A stretch of 64,000 nucleotides of DNA from Parashewanella sp965200795 (GTDB lineage: Bacteria > Pseudomonadota > Gammaproteobacteria > Enterobacterales > Shewanellaceae), in assembly GCA_965200795.1 (NCBI GenBank), contig CBDAVB010000013.1:372001-436000 (forward strand). Reading direction: 5' to 3'. The notes below the pieces were generated by a model. That model searched no databases. It was not told the origin of the DNA and saw nothing but the letters and a program-made list of their open reading frames with translations. The position numbers and the translations under genes are program-made. Below, in pieces: positions 43,234 through 51,639 of this stretch (its first letter is position 1; every line of letters starts with the position of its first letter).

Positions 43234-44814
43234 TTACGCCGCTTTTTCTGTATCAGGCCGCGTAACTTCTTGTTCCGAGTTACGGATGAGGTAATCAAAC
43301 GCACCGAGTGAAGCGGTCGCGCCGCTGCCCATAGCGATGATGATTTGCTTGTAAGCGCTGTCCGTCGCGTCGCCGGCGGCAAATACGCCCGGAAGATTAG
43401 TCCGGCCTCGGCCGTCGACAATAATTTCACCGCGGTCAGTGAGTAACAATTCGTCTTTCGCCCACTCCGTATTCGGCACCAGACCGATTTGAACAAAGAC
43501 GCCGGCTAATTCGATATTGTGTGTTTCACCTGTCGGGCGATCGATGTAGCTAAGTCCGGTAACCTTTGTACCATTTCCCGATACCTCAGTAGTCTGAGCT
43601 TGAGTGATGATATCGATATTGCCCGTCGAGTGAGCTTTGTTCTGCAGCACTTGGTCCGCCCGCAATTTGCTGTCAAATTCCAAAACGGTAACGTGCTCAG
43701 CAATACCCGCCAGATCAACGGCTGCTTCGATACCTGAGTTACCGCCGCCGATCACGGCAACACGTTTACCTTTAAACAGCGGACCATCGCAATGCGGGCA
43801 GTAAGCGACGCCTTTACCCCGGTACTCCCGCTCACCGGGTACATTCATTTCTCTCCAGCGCGCGCCTGTCGCGACAAGTACGGTTTTGCCGCTGAGTGTC
43901 GCGCCTGACTCAAGTTCGACAGACAGCCCTCGCTTACTTGAAAGGTTTTTGGCTCTTTGACCTGACATGATATCAACGTCGTAATCTTTTACGTGCTCTT
44001 CAAGGTTGGCGACCAGCTTCGGGCCTTCGGTGGCTTTGACTGAAATAAAGTTCTCAATACCGATAGTTTCGCTCACCTGACCGCCAAAAGAGTCAGCGAC
44101 AATACCGGTTTTTAAACCTTTACGGGCGGCGTAGATAGCGGCGCTCGCACCGGCCGGACCACCGCCGACCACTAATACATCGAACTCTTCTTTGGCATTC
44201 AGTTTTTCAATTTGTTTAGCGTCTGAACCTGAATCCAGTTTAGAGAGAATATCTTTTAAACTGATACGACCCTGGCTGAATGCTTCACCGTTAAGGAATA
44301 CCGAAGGCACGGCCATAATATTGCGCTGAGTGACTTCTTGCTGAAAAATAGCTCCGTCAATCATCACATTAGTAATGTTCGGGTTGATCGCCGCCATCAT
44401 ATTTAATGCCTGAATCACGTCAGGGCAGTTTTGGCAGCTTAAAGAAACAAAGGTTTCAAACCTGAACTCACCCTCAAGGTTTCTCACTTGTTCAATGGTT
44501 TCTTCATCAAGCTTAATCGGGTGACCGCCTGAGTGAAGTAACGCTAAAACCAATGAGGTGAATTCATGGCCTGTCGGAATGCCCGCGAAATGGATTTTGC
44601 TACCTTTAGTCGGTTCAAAAATCGTCATTTCCACAGGTCGTGTACTTACCTGCTGCTTTTTCGTGATTAAGCCTGATAACGCTGCGATATCGCTGGCAAG
44701 CTGATCAAGTTGCCGTGACGCTTTTGAATCATCCAGGCTCAGCAGTAATTCAATCGGGCGGGTAAGATTCGTAAGGTAAGTGGCCAATTGATTTTTTAAA
44801 TTCGTATCTAACAT
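43234..44814 (-). CDS. ahpF: Alkyl hydroperoxide reductase subunit F
   Basis: AhpF uses NADH to reduce AhpC in peroxide defence. The 526-residue flavoprotein has an N-terminal tandem thioredoxin-like domain with SCQNCPDV (CxxC near residue 130). The thioredoxin-reductase-like part has VVGGGPAGASAAIYAARKGL (FAD), AYCPHCDGPLFKGK (redox CxxC) and VIGGGNSGIEAAVDLAGIA (NAD), and GVFAAGDATDSAYKQIIIAMG near the end. It lies 88 bp downstream of ahpC on the same strand, the usual operon order. The start MLDTNLKNQLATYL fits the family. Confidence 0.97.
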   Translation of the reverse strand: MLDTNLKNQLATYLTNLTRPIELLLSLDDSKASRQLDQLASDIAALSGLITKKQQVSTRPVEMTIFEPTKGSKIHFAGIPTGHEFTSLVLALLHSGGHPIKLDEETIEQVRNLEGEFRFETFVSLSCQNCPDVIQALNMMAAINPNITNVMIDGAIFQQEVTQRNIMAVPSVFLNGEAFSQGRISLKDILSKLDSGSDAKQIEKLNAKEEFDVLVVGGGPAGASAAIYAARKGLKTGIVADSFGGQVSETIGIENFISVKATEGPKLVANLEEHVKDYDVDIMSGQRAKNLSSKRGLSVELESGATLSGKTVLVATGARWREMNVPGEREYRGKGVAYCPHCDGPLFKGKRVAVIGGGNSGIEAAVDLAGIAEHVTVLEFDSKLRADQVLQNKAHSTGNIDIITQAQTTEVSGNGTKVTGLSYIDRPTGETHNIELAGVFVQIGLVPNTEWAKDELLLTDRGEIIVDGRGRTNLPGVFAAGDATDSAYKQIIIAMGSGATASLGAFDYLIRNSEQEVTRPDTEKAA

Positions 44815-44902
44815 GATGACTCCCTGTAAAAATAACGACTAAAGACCGGAAAGCGCAGAACGGCCGGAAGGGATCCGGCCGGCGCGGGAAGTGGATGATT
44901 GA

Positions 44903-45472
44903 TTAGATTTTGCCGACTAAATCTAATGACGGAGCCAGTGTTTCCTCACCCGGCGTCCATGCCGCCGGGCATACTTCGCCGTCGTGAGTTGCAACGTATT
45001 GTGCCGCCTGGATTTTACGAAGCAGCTCGGACGCGCTGCGACCGATACCCAGATCATGAATTTCAGCAATTTTGATTTCGCCTTCAGGGTTCATTACGAA
45101 CGTGCCGCGAAGTGCCACGCCGTCTTCCTCAACGAGAACACCGAAGTTACGGCTGATTGCGCCGGTCGGGTCACCAATCATCGGGAATCGGATTTTGTTG
45201 ATGGTTTCAGAAGTATCGTGCCACGCTTTATGAGTGAAATGCTTATCAGTCGATACCGCGAAAACCTCAACGCCCATGTCCTGCAGCTGTGCGTAATAGT
45301 CAGCCATATCACCTAACTCTGTCGGACAAACGAAAGTGAAGTCAGCGGGGTAGAAGAAAACGACAGACCATCTGCCCAGTAAATCCCGCTCAGTTAACTC
45401 AACAAATTCACCGTTGTGAAAAGCGGTGGCTTTAAACGGCTTAAGTTTAGTGTTGATCAATGATTGGTTCAT
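44903..45472 (-). CDS. ahpC: Alkyl hydroperoxide reductase subunit C (peroxiredoxin)
   Basis: AhpC is the 2-Cys peroxiredoxin that reduces hydrogen peroxide, organic peroxides and peroxynitrite. The 189-residue protein has the peroxidatic site FYPADFTFVCPTELGDMA (Cys about 48) and the resolving site DGEVCPAAWTPGEE near the C-terminus. GGAG lies 6 bp before the ATG. A dyad resembling an OxyR site stands about 100 bp upstream, so the operon is probably peroxide-induced. Confidence 0.97.
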   Translation of the reverse strand: MNQSLINTKLKPFKATAFHNGEFVELTERDLLGRWSVVFFYPADFTFVCPTELGDMADYYAQLQDMGVEVFAVSTDKHFTHKAWHDTSETINKIRFPMIGDPTGAISRNFGVLVEEDGVALRGTFVMNPEGEIKIAEIHDLGIGRSASELLRKIQAAQYVATHDGEVCPAAWTPGEETLAPSLDLVGKI

Positions 45473-45574
45473 GTTTAGCTCCGTTGTGTGTTTTGATTCT
45501 CAATCGCATGAATCTTTTTTCATGCTTCGTTTTGTTGATTGGAATAATAGATCTAACGACGAATTATGTATAAC

Positions 45575-45616
45575 CGATAAAACCTATCGCTATAATCTGT
45601 TTTTTAGATTGTTATC
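45575..45616 (-). promoter_or_regulatory. Candidate OxyR-binding region of ahpCF
   Basis: GATAAAACCTATC (45575-45587) has GATA...TATC dyad halves as in OxyR sites, and GATTGTTATC follows at 45607-45616. On the minus strand a weak -10 (TATACAT, near 45566-45572) lies just downstream, so the site would abut the -35 position. The rest of the 380-bp gap up to 45853 shows a CATGAA...TTCATG leader hairpin near 45508 and no gene. Confidence 0.5.
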
Positions 45617-45853
45617 TGTGATAACCAAATTCAGGTTTCCGTAAGTTGCTTCAGGGCAGGAAAGCGAGTAGTTAATCAATGTTGATACCGCACCAGACAG
45701 AGTCTTCGCTTTTTCTGAGCCTGTGTTTACTTAACCCCCTGAACAGATGTACTCCACATATCCGTTAATTAAACATTGTATATTTTCCTGTTTATATCTG
45801 CTTTTCAGGAGCAAAATAAACATATAGCACAAGAGAATAAAGAAGAATATATT

Positions 45854-46096
45854 ATGGCCGTGTCTAGTATCGGAATTGATAGCCGCATCGGTCGGGCTGT
45901 TGATGTTTATTTAAATAAGCATGCCGGTATTACAGATGACGCAACTGTCAATGAGCAAGAAGGTGCGTTACACATTAAGGATGACGGAACTTTTAATATA
46001 GACGGAAAAAAATATAAGATTTATGCTCAAAATGCTGAGGAGAATATGAATGGGTCTTACGAGGTCAGGGCTAAAAGACAATGGGAATGGAAATAA
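45854..46096 (+). CDS. Small hypothetical protein
   Basis: An 80-residue product starts MAVSSIGIDSRIGRAVDVYL and is hydrophilic, with a strand-rich middle (ALHIKDDGTFNIDGKKYKIY) and a basic aromatic end. AAAGAAGA precedes the ATG at 45854. I do not recognise it. Low GC and the absence of relatives I can name suggest a lineage-specific gene. The frame at 46050 overlaps its end. Confidence 0.5.
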   Translation: MAVSSIGIDSRIGRAVDVYLNKHAGITDDATVNEQEGALHIKDDGTFNIDGKKYKIYAQNAEENMNGSYEVRAKRQWEWK

Positions 46097-46253
46097 GGCA
46101 ATTAACCGAGAAAGTTTATTAGAAGCAAAGTTTGAAGCTGTAACAGAGGCAAATTACCGGAGAAATAAAACTATCGGTCGGTGGAGAAAAGCTGACGCTG
46201 AAAAATCAGATTATAACCATTTGCAAGGAGCACGACTAAAAAGACATCAATAA
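46050..46253 (+). CDS. Small overlapping ORF, basic product
   Basis: A 67-residue, very basic product (NYRRNKTIGRWRKADAEK) starts at ATG 46050, which has an excellent GAGGAG 7 bp upstream, inside the preceding gene. The two frames may be coupled genes, or one gene broken by a frameshift near 46070. I cannot tell which. Confidence 0.4.
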   Translation: MGLTRSGLKDNGNGNKAINRESLLEAKFEAVTEANYRRNKTIGRWRKADAEKSDYNHLQGARLKRHQ

Positions 46254-46310
46254 CTGCGTTAATGATAAATCATAAAAAAGCCCCGCGTAAAACTCAAGAC
46301 TTATGGAATC

Positions 46311-46387
46311 TGGCAGGGGTGGCAGGACTCGAACCCGCAACCGTCGGTTTTGGAGACCGCTGTTCTACCAATTGGAACTACACCCCT
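46311..46387 (-). tRNA. trpT: tRNA-Trp (anticodon CCA)
   Basis: The minus strand folds as a cloverleaf. The acceptor AGGGGTG pairs with CACCCCT, the D-stem is GTTC/GAAC, the anticodon loop is CTCCAAA, the T-arm is GCGGG-TTCGAGT-CCTGC, and CCA is encoded. The outermost pair of the anticodon stem is a G-A mismatch, which is unusual but tolerable. It is a lone tRNA here. Confidence 0.95.
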
Positions 46388-46560
46388 GTGGACCACACGC
46401 ATTATGCTAAAACGGTTCTGAAAGGTAAAGGACTTTTTAAGGTAAGGCTATCTGAGTGCAGCTTTTTCAATCAGATCAATTCTCTTATTCCGCTTTTCGG
46501 CTTTGAGTAAAACGGATATTTCGTTACACTGCTCACACAATTCATGATAAGAGGTAGTTT

Positions 46561-46926
46561 ATGTTTATTATCCGTTGGGTTTTAGGCCGCGTTATTTTAT
46601 TTTTTGATTTTCTTTTTGCCCCGAAAATACCTAAGCATTCCGATGAATTGCAAGCCCGGTTAGATGAACAAGCGCGACATTTTCAGCTTTATCAATTCGC
46701 CGCATGTCCTTTCTGCGTAAAAGTCCGCCGTGATATTCGGCGTAAGGGTTTAAATATTAAGCTGGTGGACGCTAAGCAGGCTGAAAATCGTCAGGAGTTG
46801 CTCAGTAAAGGCGGAAAAGTTCAGGTGCCGTGCCTGCGCATTGAAAAAGGCGAACAAGTTAAGTGGCTTTATGAATCCGGTGATATTATTCATTATTTAG
46901 ATGAATTACTGATTGATACAAAATAA
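46561..46926 (+). CDS. Membrane-anchored glutaredoxin
   Basis: The 121-residue protein has an N-terminal hydrophobic helix (MFIIRWVLGRVILFFDFLFA) and then a glutaredoxin/GST-N fold with the active site QFAACPFCVKVRRDIRRKGL (CPFC) and the cis-Pro region KVQVPCLRIEKGEQV. It probably reduces disulfides with glutathione at the inner membrane's cytoplasmic face. A lipoprotein gene follows after 11 bp and may be cotranscribed. Confidence 0.88.
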   Translation: MFIIRWVLGRVILFFDFLFAPKIPKHSDELQARLDEQARHFQLYQFAACPFCVKVRRDIRRKGLNIKLVDAKQAENRQELLSKGGKVQVPCLRIEKGEQVKWLYESGDIIHYLDELLIDTK

Positions 46927-46937
46927 GGATTATTAAC

Positions 46938-47381
46938 ATGCGGCTACGGAATGGTTTCATAGGTGTGCTTTCTTTTTCATTTCTGTTTGGAGTCGTAGGC
47001 TGCAGTTCAGGCAAATCAGCTGAAGAACAGACTGAATCACTGCGTGGCCGGGTAAAAGACAGCTTTCATACTGAAGTCAAACAAGATGGTTTGAAGCTGT
47101 TCACTTACAAAGCATGGAAAGCCGGTGCGCCGGACGCTTCAATTGACAAGTTACCTCACGAAGTGAGAATTTCAAATCGTAAAAAGACACGCCGGCAGTT
47201 ACAAAAAGAATACGAAGCGTTAAAGAAAGCTGAACAAGAATGGGAATCAGCGGTCGAACTGGGTTTGAAAAGAACCTTAAAACAGTCGGGTTACTGCACT
47301 GATGGTTACTATGTGCTGAACCGAACCGTACTTCACTATCAGGTGGAAATCAGAGGTGAATGCAAAGAAGGGGCTAAATAG
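46938..47381 (+). CDS. Hypothetical lipoprotein
   Basis: The 147-residue protein has a lipoprotein signal with a lipobox ending GVVGC (Cys22), followed by SSGKSAEEQ. The mature part is charged, with a coiled-coil-like stretch (RRQLQKEYEALKKAEQEWESAVELG) and two further cysteines near the C-terminus (GYCTDGYY, GECKEG) that could form a disulfide. No family is recognised. Its stop codon lies within the loop of the strong terminator at 47366. Confidence 0.78.
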   Translation: MRLRNGFIGVLSFSFLFGVVGCSSGKSAEEQTESLRGRVKDSFHTEVKQDGLKLFTYKAWKAGAPDASIDKLPHEVRISNRKKTRRQLQKEYEALKKAEQEWESAVELGLKRTLKQSGYCTDGYYVLNRTVLHYQVEIRGECKEGAK

Positions 47382-47394
47382 CCCCTTCTTTTTT
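47366..47394 (+). terminator. Strong terminator overlapping the lipoprotein stop
   Basis: GAAGGGGC-TAAATA-GCCCCTTC is followed by a run of six T. The loop includes the TAG stop. Confidence 0.93.
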
Positions 47395-47465
47395 AAACCT
47401 AAACCGGTACTTACCTGTCAAAGATACCTCGCCCCTCCGGGGCGGGTCTTTCATTCCTATGAAGA

Positions 47466-48629
47466 TTAAAACTCAGCGATCTTCTTTTTAAAGTAGTCGG
47501 TTAATTTGCTGAACCAGCTGCCTTCATTCACTTCCTGAAGTGTTACCAGCGGGAATCGCGCGACATCTTTGCCGTCTAACCGGAAGTAAATACGACCGAC
47601 GGTTTCACCTTTGGCGATCGGCGCTTCGATTTCTCTGGTTAACTCAAAGTGCGCTTTTAGCCGTTTTGCTTGAGAGCGGGCAACGGTAATCGGTGTGTCG
47701 GTATTAACACCTAAATCGATAGTCGGTCTATCGCCGAACCAGATTTTTTGAGTTACAAAGCTGTCACCTGATTTGTACGGAATCACGGTCTCATAAAAAC
47801 GGAAGCCGTAGTTAAGCAGCTTTTTGCTTTCCGCTTTGCGCGCTGTAGTGCTTCTCGCACCCATTACGACTGAAATTAAACGCATATTGCCTTTAGTTGC
47901 GGAGGCCACCAAATTGTAACCCGCGCCGGATGTGTGGCCGGTTTTGATGCCGTCCACGTGCATGCTTTTATCCCATAACAGACCGTTACGGTTATACTGT
48001 TTAATGCCGTTATAGGTAAAGGATTTTTCACTGTAGATGCGGTATTCTTCCGGCACATCACGAATTAACGCCGCGCCGAGTAAAGCCATGTCGTACGCTG
48101 TCGTCTTATGGGCGTTTGAATCAAGGCCGTGGGAATTTTCAAAGTGGCTGTCTTTCATGCCGAGCTGAGCCGCCCATGAGTTCATTAAAGCTACGAAACC
48201 GTCCTCAGTGCCGGCGATGTGCTCCGCCATTGCCACGCAGGCGTCGTTACCTGATTGAATGATAATGCCGCGGTTTAAGTCTGAAACCGTCACTTTTTTG
48301 CCGACCTCGATGAACATTTTTGATGAGTCGGGGAAGTTTTTCGACCAGGCTTTTTCAGATATGGTGACTTCATCCGCGGGGCTGATATTGCCGTTTTTGA
48401 TTTCAGTGCCGATAACATAGCTGGTCATCATTTTGGTTAAGCTTGCCGGGTTTAACTGCTCATAGGCATTATCCTCAGCGATCACCTGCCCTGTGTTGTA
48501 GTCCATTAACACATAAGCTTTAGCGGCTACTTTCGGAGCTTCAGGAATGATTACCGGCGCCGCGACAGAAGAAAAGGTGACTAAACAGAGAAGCGCGGTC
48601 TTACAAGAGTTTTTAAAAAGGTTCATCAT
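47466..48629 (-). CDS. dacA: D-alanyl-D-alanine carboxypeptidase (PBP5/6 type)
   Basis: This periplasmic enzyme trims the terminal D-Ala of peptidoglycan stem peptides. The 387-residue protein (from ATG 48629) has a signal peptide ending SSVAA, the serine motif NPASLTKMMTSY, SGN in IQSGNDACVAMAEH, and KTG in VDGIKTGHTSGAGYN. A C-terminal amphipathic anchor (SKLTDYFKKKIAEF) follows the beta domain. It is the last gene of the cell-wall cluster; lipB and lipA, which often follow, are absent here. The open frame extends 17 codons upstream without support. Confidence 0.95.
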   Translation of the reverse strand: MMNLFKNSCKTALLCLVTFSSVAAPVIIPEAPKVAAKAYVLMDYNTGQVIAEDNAYEQLNPASLTKMMTSYVIGTEIKNGNISPADEVTISEKAWSKNFPDSSKMFIEVGKKVTVSDLNRGIIIQSGNDACVAMAEHIAGTEDGFVALMNSWAAQLGMKDSHFENSHGLDSNAHKTTAYDMALLGAALIRDVPEEYRIYSEKSFTYNGIKQYNRNGLLWDKSMHVDGIKTGHTSGAGYNLVASATKGNMRLISVVMGARSTTARKAESKKLLNYGFRFYETVIPYKSGDSFVTQKIWFGDRPTIDLGVNTDTPITVARSQAKRLKAHFELTREIEAPIAKGETVGRIYFRLDGKDVARFPLVTLQEVNEGSWFSKLTDYFKKKIAEF

Positions 48630-48730
48630 CAAAAGGCACGTTTTGGTTGTTAAAGTGAAAAATAAGCAACAGTATAACACCAGCTGTTGGACTTTTCATA
48701 AATCCGAAAGTTCCGTCAGTAAATAAAAAA

Positions 48731-49540
48731 TCAATCGGATTTAACCAGATAGCTGTTCGGGTAACCGTTTTTTCTCATTGACTGTAAAAGCTCATTCGCC
48801 AGCGCCGGCTGAGCTACCGGTCCCATCTGCAACCGATACAGGCCGCCCGTCTCTTGCAAACGCGAGGCAAGCTTGTATTTCCGCTCGAGCTTATCAGCGA
48901 TAACGGCCAGTTTTACCCGATCCGCTGACGCCGCAATCTGAATAAAATGTCCCGCGGTTACGGGAGTTGTCTCAGAACCGGCTGATTCAGGCTGATAGAC
49001 CGATTCCGGTGAGTCAAAATGAATGGCCTCAACCTTCACGTCAGCGACACCGTGTCTCAGCATATCAAGTTTATAAGCGGCGGCATATGACAAATCAATA
49101 ATACGATCGGAATGGAAAGGCCCGCGATCATTGACCCTGACAATCACGGATTTGTTATTGGCCAGATTGGTAACCTCAGCGAAGCTCGGTATCGGTAAGG
49201 TTTTGTGAGCCGCGGACATAGAGTACATGTCATAAACTTCGCCGTTGGAAGTATGGTAGCCGTGAAATTTAGCGCCGTAATAAGAAGCCTTACCTTCTTC
49301 GGCATAGTCTTTGGCAGTGGGTAACACATGGTACTGCTTATTAAACACTTCATAAGGCTTGTTGCCCTGCTCAGAGTATGGCTCATATCTTGGTCGCGCG
49401 CTTTCGACTTTCGATAAATCGGGCGGATTTACCGGTGCCCGGTCTTCTTTTAAATGATAGCGTCCGCCCGTCGATCCGCACGCCGACAGCAGCAAAATTG
49501 AACAGCTTAAAAACGTAAATGTCAGATTATTGATTTTCAT
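48731..49540 (-). CDS. rlpA: Septal/endolytic transglycosylase RlpA lipoprotein
   Basis: RlpA is an outer-membrane lipoprotein that cleaves denuded glycan strands at the septum. The 269-residue protein has lipobox LLSAC (Cys21), the double-psi beta-barrel with GKASYYGAKFHGYHTSNGE and VRVNDRGPFHSDRIIDLSY (catalytic Glu/Asp region), and a C-terminal SPOR domain (GHFIQIAASADR...YRLQMGPVA). It overlaps the end of mltB by 14 bp, as expected within the operon. Confidence 0.95.
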   Translation of the reverse strand: MKINNLTFTFLSCSILLLSACGSTGGRYHLKEDRAPVNPPDLSKVESARPRYEPYSEQGNKPYEVFNKQYHVLPTAKDYAEEGKASYYGAKFHGYHTSNGEVYDMYSMSAAHKTLPIPSFAEVTNLANNKSVIVRVNDRGPFHSDRIIDLSYAAAYKLDMLRHGVADVKVEAIHFDSPESVYQPESAGSETTPVTAGHFIQIAASADRVKLAVIADKLERKYKLASRLQETGGLYRLQMGPVAQPALANELLQSMRKNGYPNSYLVKSD

Positions 49541-50519
49541 AAGCCCGTTTTAATTGCCGGCTGAACTGATATACCGCCATGGCATACAGCGGGCTGCGGT
49601 TATAGCGGGTAATCACATAAAAGTTTTTTAAACCCAGCCAGTATTCCTTTGCCTCAGGTTGTCGCAGCTCAATAAGCGTGGCCGGCTGAGACACGCTCAA
49701 ATCCACATTGTCTTTTAAGTAGACGGTTGGTGACAAGATGTCCGCGGCGGTTAAGTTTAATCGCTCACCTGACCAGACTTTAGCTTCAGGCGTTTTCTCG
49801 GTGACTAACGGCAAAGCGACAGCCGCGCCTTTCCGCCAGCCGTGTTTGTGTAAATAATTCGCCACGCTGCCTATCGCGTCAACCGGGCTTTGGATCAGGT
49901 CGCGGCCGGCTTGTTTATCAAAGTTGACTGAGTAACGGCGGTAGCTGGACGGAATAAACTGACCATAACCCATGGCGCCGGCATAAGAGCCTTTGAGCTT
50001 GGAAACGTCTAAGTTCTCTTCGTCGATTAGATGAAATAAATGCCCCAGTTCGCCGCGGAAAAATTTGCCTCTCGGCGGGTAGTAAAAGCCTAAACTGTAG
50101 AGCGCGTCGAGGACTGAGTACTTTCCTAAGTATCGGCCGTAAAAGGTCTCGACACCGATAACGGCGACGATAATCTGCGGGTCAACGTTAAACTGTCTGG
50201 CCGCTTCGGCGATGTCTTTGTGATAGGTATTCCAGAACTTAATCCCCGCGTTTAAGCGTTTTTCAGTAAGGAAAATCGGATAGTACTGATACCAGGGTTT
50301 CGCCTCCCACGGGCGGGTAACGGCATCGATCACTTCCTGGCGGTACACGGCCTTATCCAGCAAAGCTTTAACTTCCCGCTCAGGTAAACCGTCCGCGACT
50401 TGCTGTTTTATGAACTCAGCCTTGAGCTGTGCCGCTGAGGTTGATTTTACTTCCGCCGCCGGGGAAAAACTCACTGCCGCGAAAACAGCGGCGGACAACA
50501 AACCTTTAACTAAAGACAT
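49527..50519 (-). CDS. mltB: Lytic murein transglycosylase B
   Basis: MltB cleaves the glycan backbone of peptidoglycan with formation of anhydro-muramic ends. From ATG 50519 the protein has 330 residues and a signal peptide (GLLSAAVFAAVSFSPAAE). It shows AVIGVETFYGRYLGKYSVLDA with the catalytic Glu, and GSYAGAMGYGQFIPSSYR. No lipobox Cys is visible, so it may be soluble or anchored by an uncut signal. I prefer this start, 13 bp after rodA, over ATG 50543, which would overlap rodA. Confidence 0.93.
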   Translation of the reverse strand: MSLVKGLLSAAVFAAVSFSPAAEVKSTSAAQLKAEFIKQQVADGLPEREVKALLDKAVYRQEVIDAVTRPWEAKPWYQYYPIFLTEKRLNAGIKFWNTYHKDIAEAARQFNVDPQIIVAVIGVETFYGRYLGKYSVLDALYSLGFYYPPRGKFFRGELGHLFHLIDEENLDVSKLKGSYAGAMGYGQFIPSSYRRYSVNFDKQAGRDLIQSPVDAIGSVANYLHKHGWRKGAAVALPLVTEKTPEAKVWSGERLNLTAADILSPTVYLKDNVDLSVSQPATLIELRQPEAKEYWLGLKNFYVITRYNRSPLYAMAVYQFSRQLKRAYENQ

Positions 50520-50532
50520 AATTATTCCGTGA

Positions 50533-51639
50533 TTACCTGTCAATAAACCGCCGATGAGTATTAATGCTCATCAAAATCCCAAAACCGATCATCAGCGTAA
50601 GCATAGAAGTACCACCATAACTGATCAATGGCAAGGGAACGCCGACGACCGGCAGAATGCCGGAAACCATTCCGATGTTGACGAAAATATAAACAAAGAA
50701 GGTCAGAGTGATACTGCCGGCGAGTAATCTGGCAAAACTGGTTTGCGCTCTTGAGGCGATGACTAAGCCGCGCCCTATGATGTAGGTGTAAATGGCTAAT
50801 AAACACAAGCTGCCGATTAAACCGAACTCCTCGCCGATGACGGCAAAGATAAAGTCAGTATGACGCTCCGGTAAAAACTCAAGCTGAGACTGAGTGCCCT
50901 GCAACCAGCCTTTACCCCAGAGACCGCCCGAGCCGATGGCGATTTTTGACTGAATAATATGATAGCCCGCGCCGAGCGGATCTTTTTCCGGGTCAAGCAG
51001 GGTGAGAACCCGGGTGCGCTGATAACCATGCATCAGAAAGAACCAGAGAACAGGTAAAAAAGCTAATCCGGCGACTATGATGCCGCCGGAAATCCACCAG
51101 CTCATACCGGATAAAAACAACACAAAAACGCCGGACGAGGCAACCAGAATTGAAGTACCGAGATCAGGTTGTTTAGCAATAAGTAAGGTCGGAATTAACA
51201 GTAACACCGCGGCGCCGGCTAAGTAACGCTTTTTCGGCGGCAGCGGGAATTTACTGATGTACCACGCCATGGTGATCGGGAAAGCCAGCTTCATCAGCTC
51301 TGACGGCTGAAACTCGACGAACCCGAGGTTTAACCAGCGCTGAGCGCCTTTATTCACTTCACCGAAGAAGTGGACGCCGATTAATAACGCCACTCCGAAA
51401 AGATAAATCGGTAACGCCCAGCGTCTTAATATTTCAGGATTAATCTGAGCAACCATGAGCATCACAAACAGCGACAGGCCGATGCGAACGACTTGTCTTT
51501 CAACCATCGCGAAATTGGTGCCGCCGGCTGAGTATATGATGAAAGAGCCGAAGGTCATTAAAGCGAGCAAGCCGATTAACAGCGGTAAATCGATATGCAG
51601 CCGACGCCAGATATTCCGGCGGTAATGTTCTGACTTCAT
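50533..51639 (-). CDS. rodA: Rod-shape peptidoglycan polymerase RodA
   Basis: RodA is the SEDS-family glycosyltransferase of the elongasome, working with PBP2. The 368-residue protein has about ten membrane helices. Family blocks are FQPSELMKLAFPI, AKQPDLGTSILVASSG (essential Asp region), GWLQGTQSQLEFLPERHTDF and ISYGGTSMLTLMIGFGI. Its start overlaps the end of mrdA by 4 bp. Length agrees with E. coli RodA. Confidence 0.97.
   Translation of the reverse strand: MKSEHYRRNIWRRLHIDLPLLIGLLALMTFGSFIIYSAGGTNFAMVERQVVRIGLSLFVMLMVAQINPEILRRWALPIYLFGVALLIGVHFFGEVNKGAQRWLNLGFVEFQPSELMKLAFPITMAWYISKFPLPPKKRYLAGAAVLLLIPTLLIAKQPDLGTSILVASSGVFVLFLSGMSWWISGGIIVAGLAFLPVLWFFLMHGYQRTRVLTLLDPEKDPLGAGYHIIQSKIAIGSGGLWGKGWLQGTQSQLEFLPERHTDFIFAVIGEEFGLIGSLCLLAIYTYIIGRGLVIASRAQTSFARLLAGSITLTFFVYIFVNIGMVSGILPVVGVPLPLISYGGTSMLTLMIGFGILMSINTHRRFIDR

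Noticed and set aside
46262..46510. Plus-strand ORF of 82 codons over the tRNA
   Set aside because: It is a reading across the reverse strand of tRNA-Trp (GLEPATVGFGDRCS is the familiar false protein from tRNA genes).
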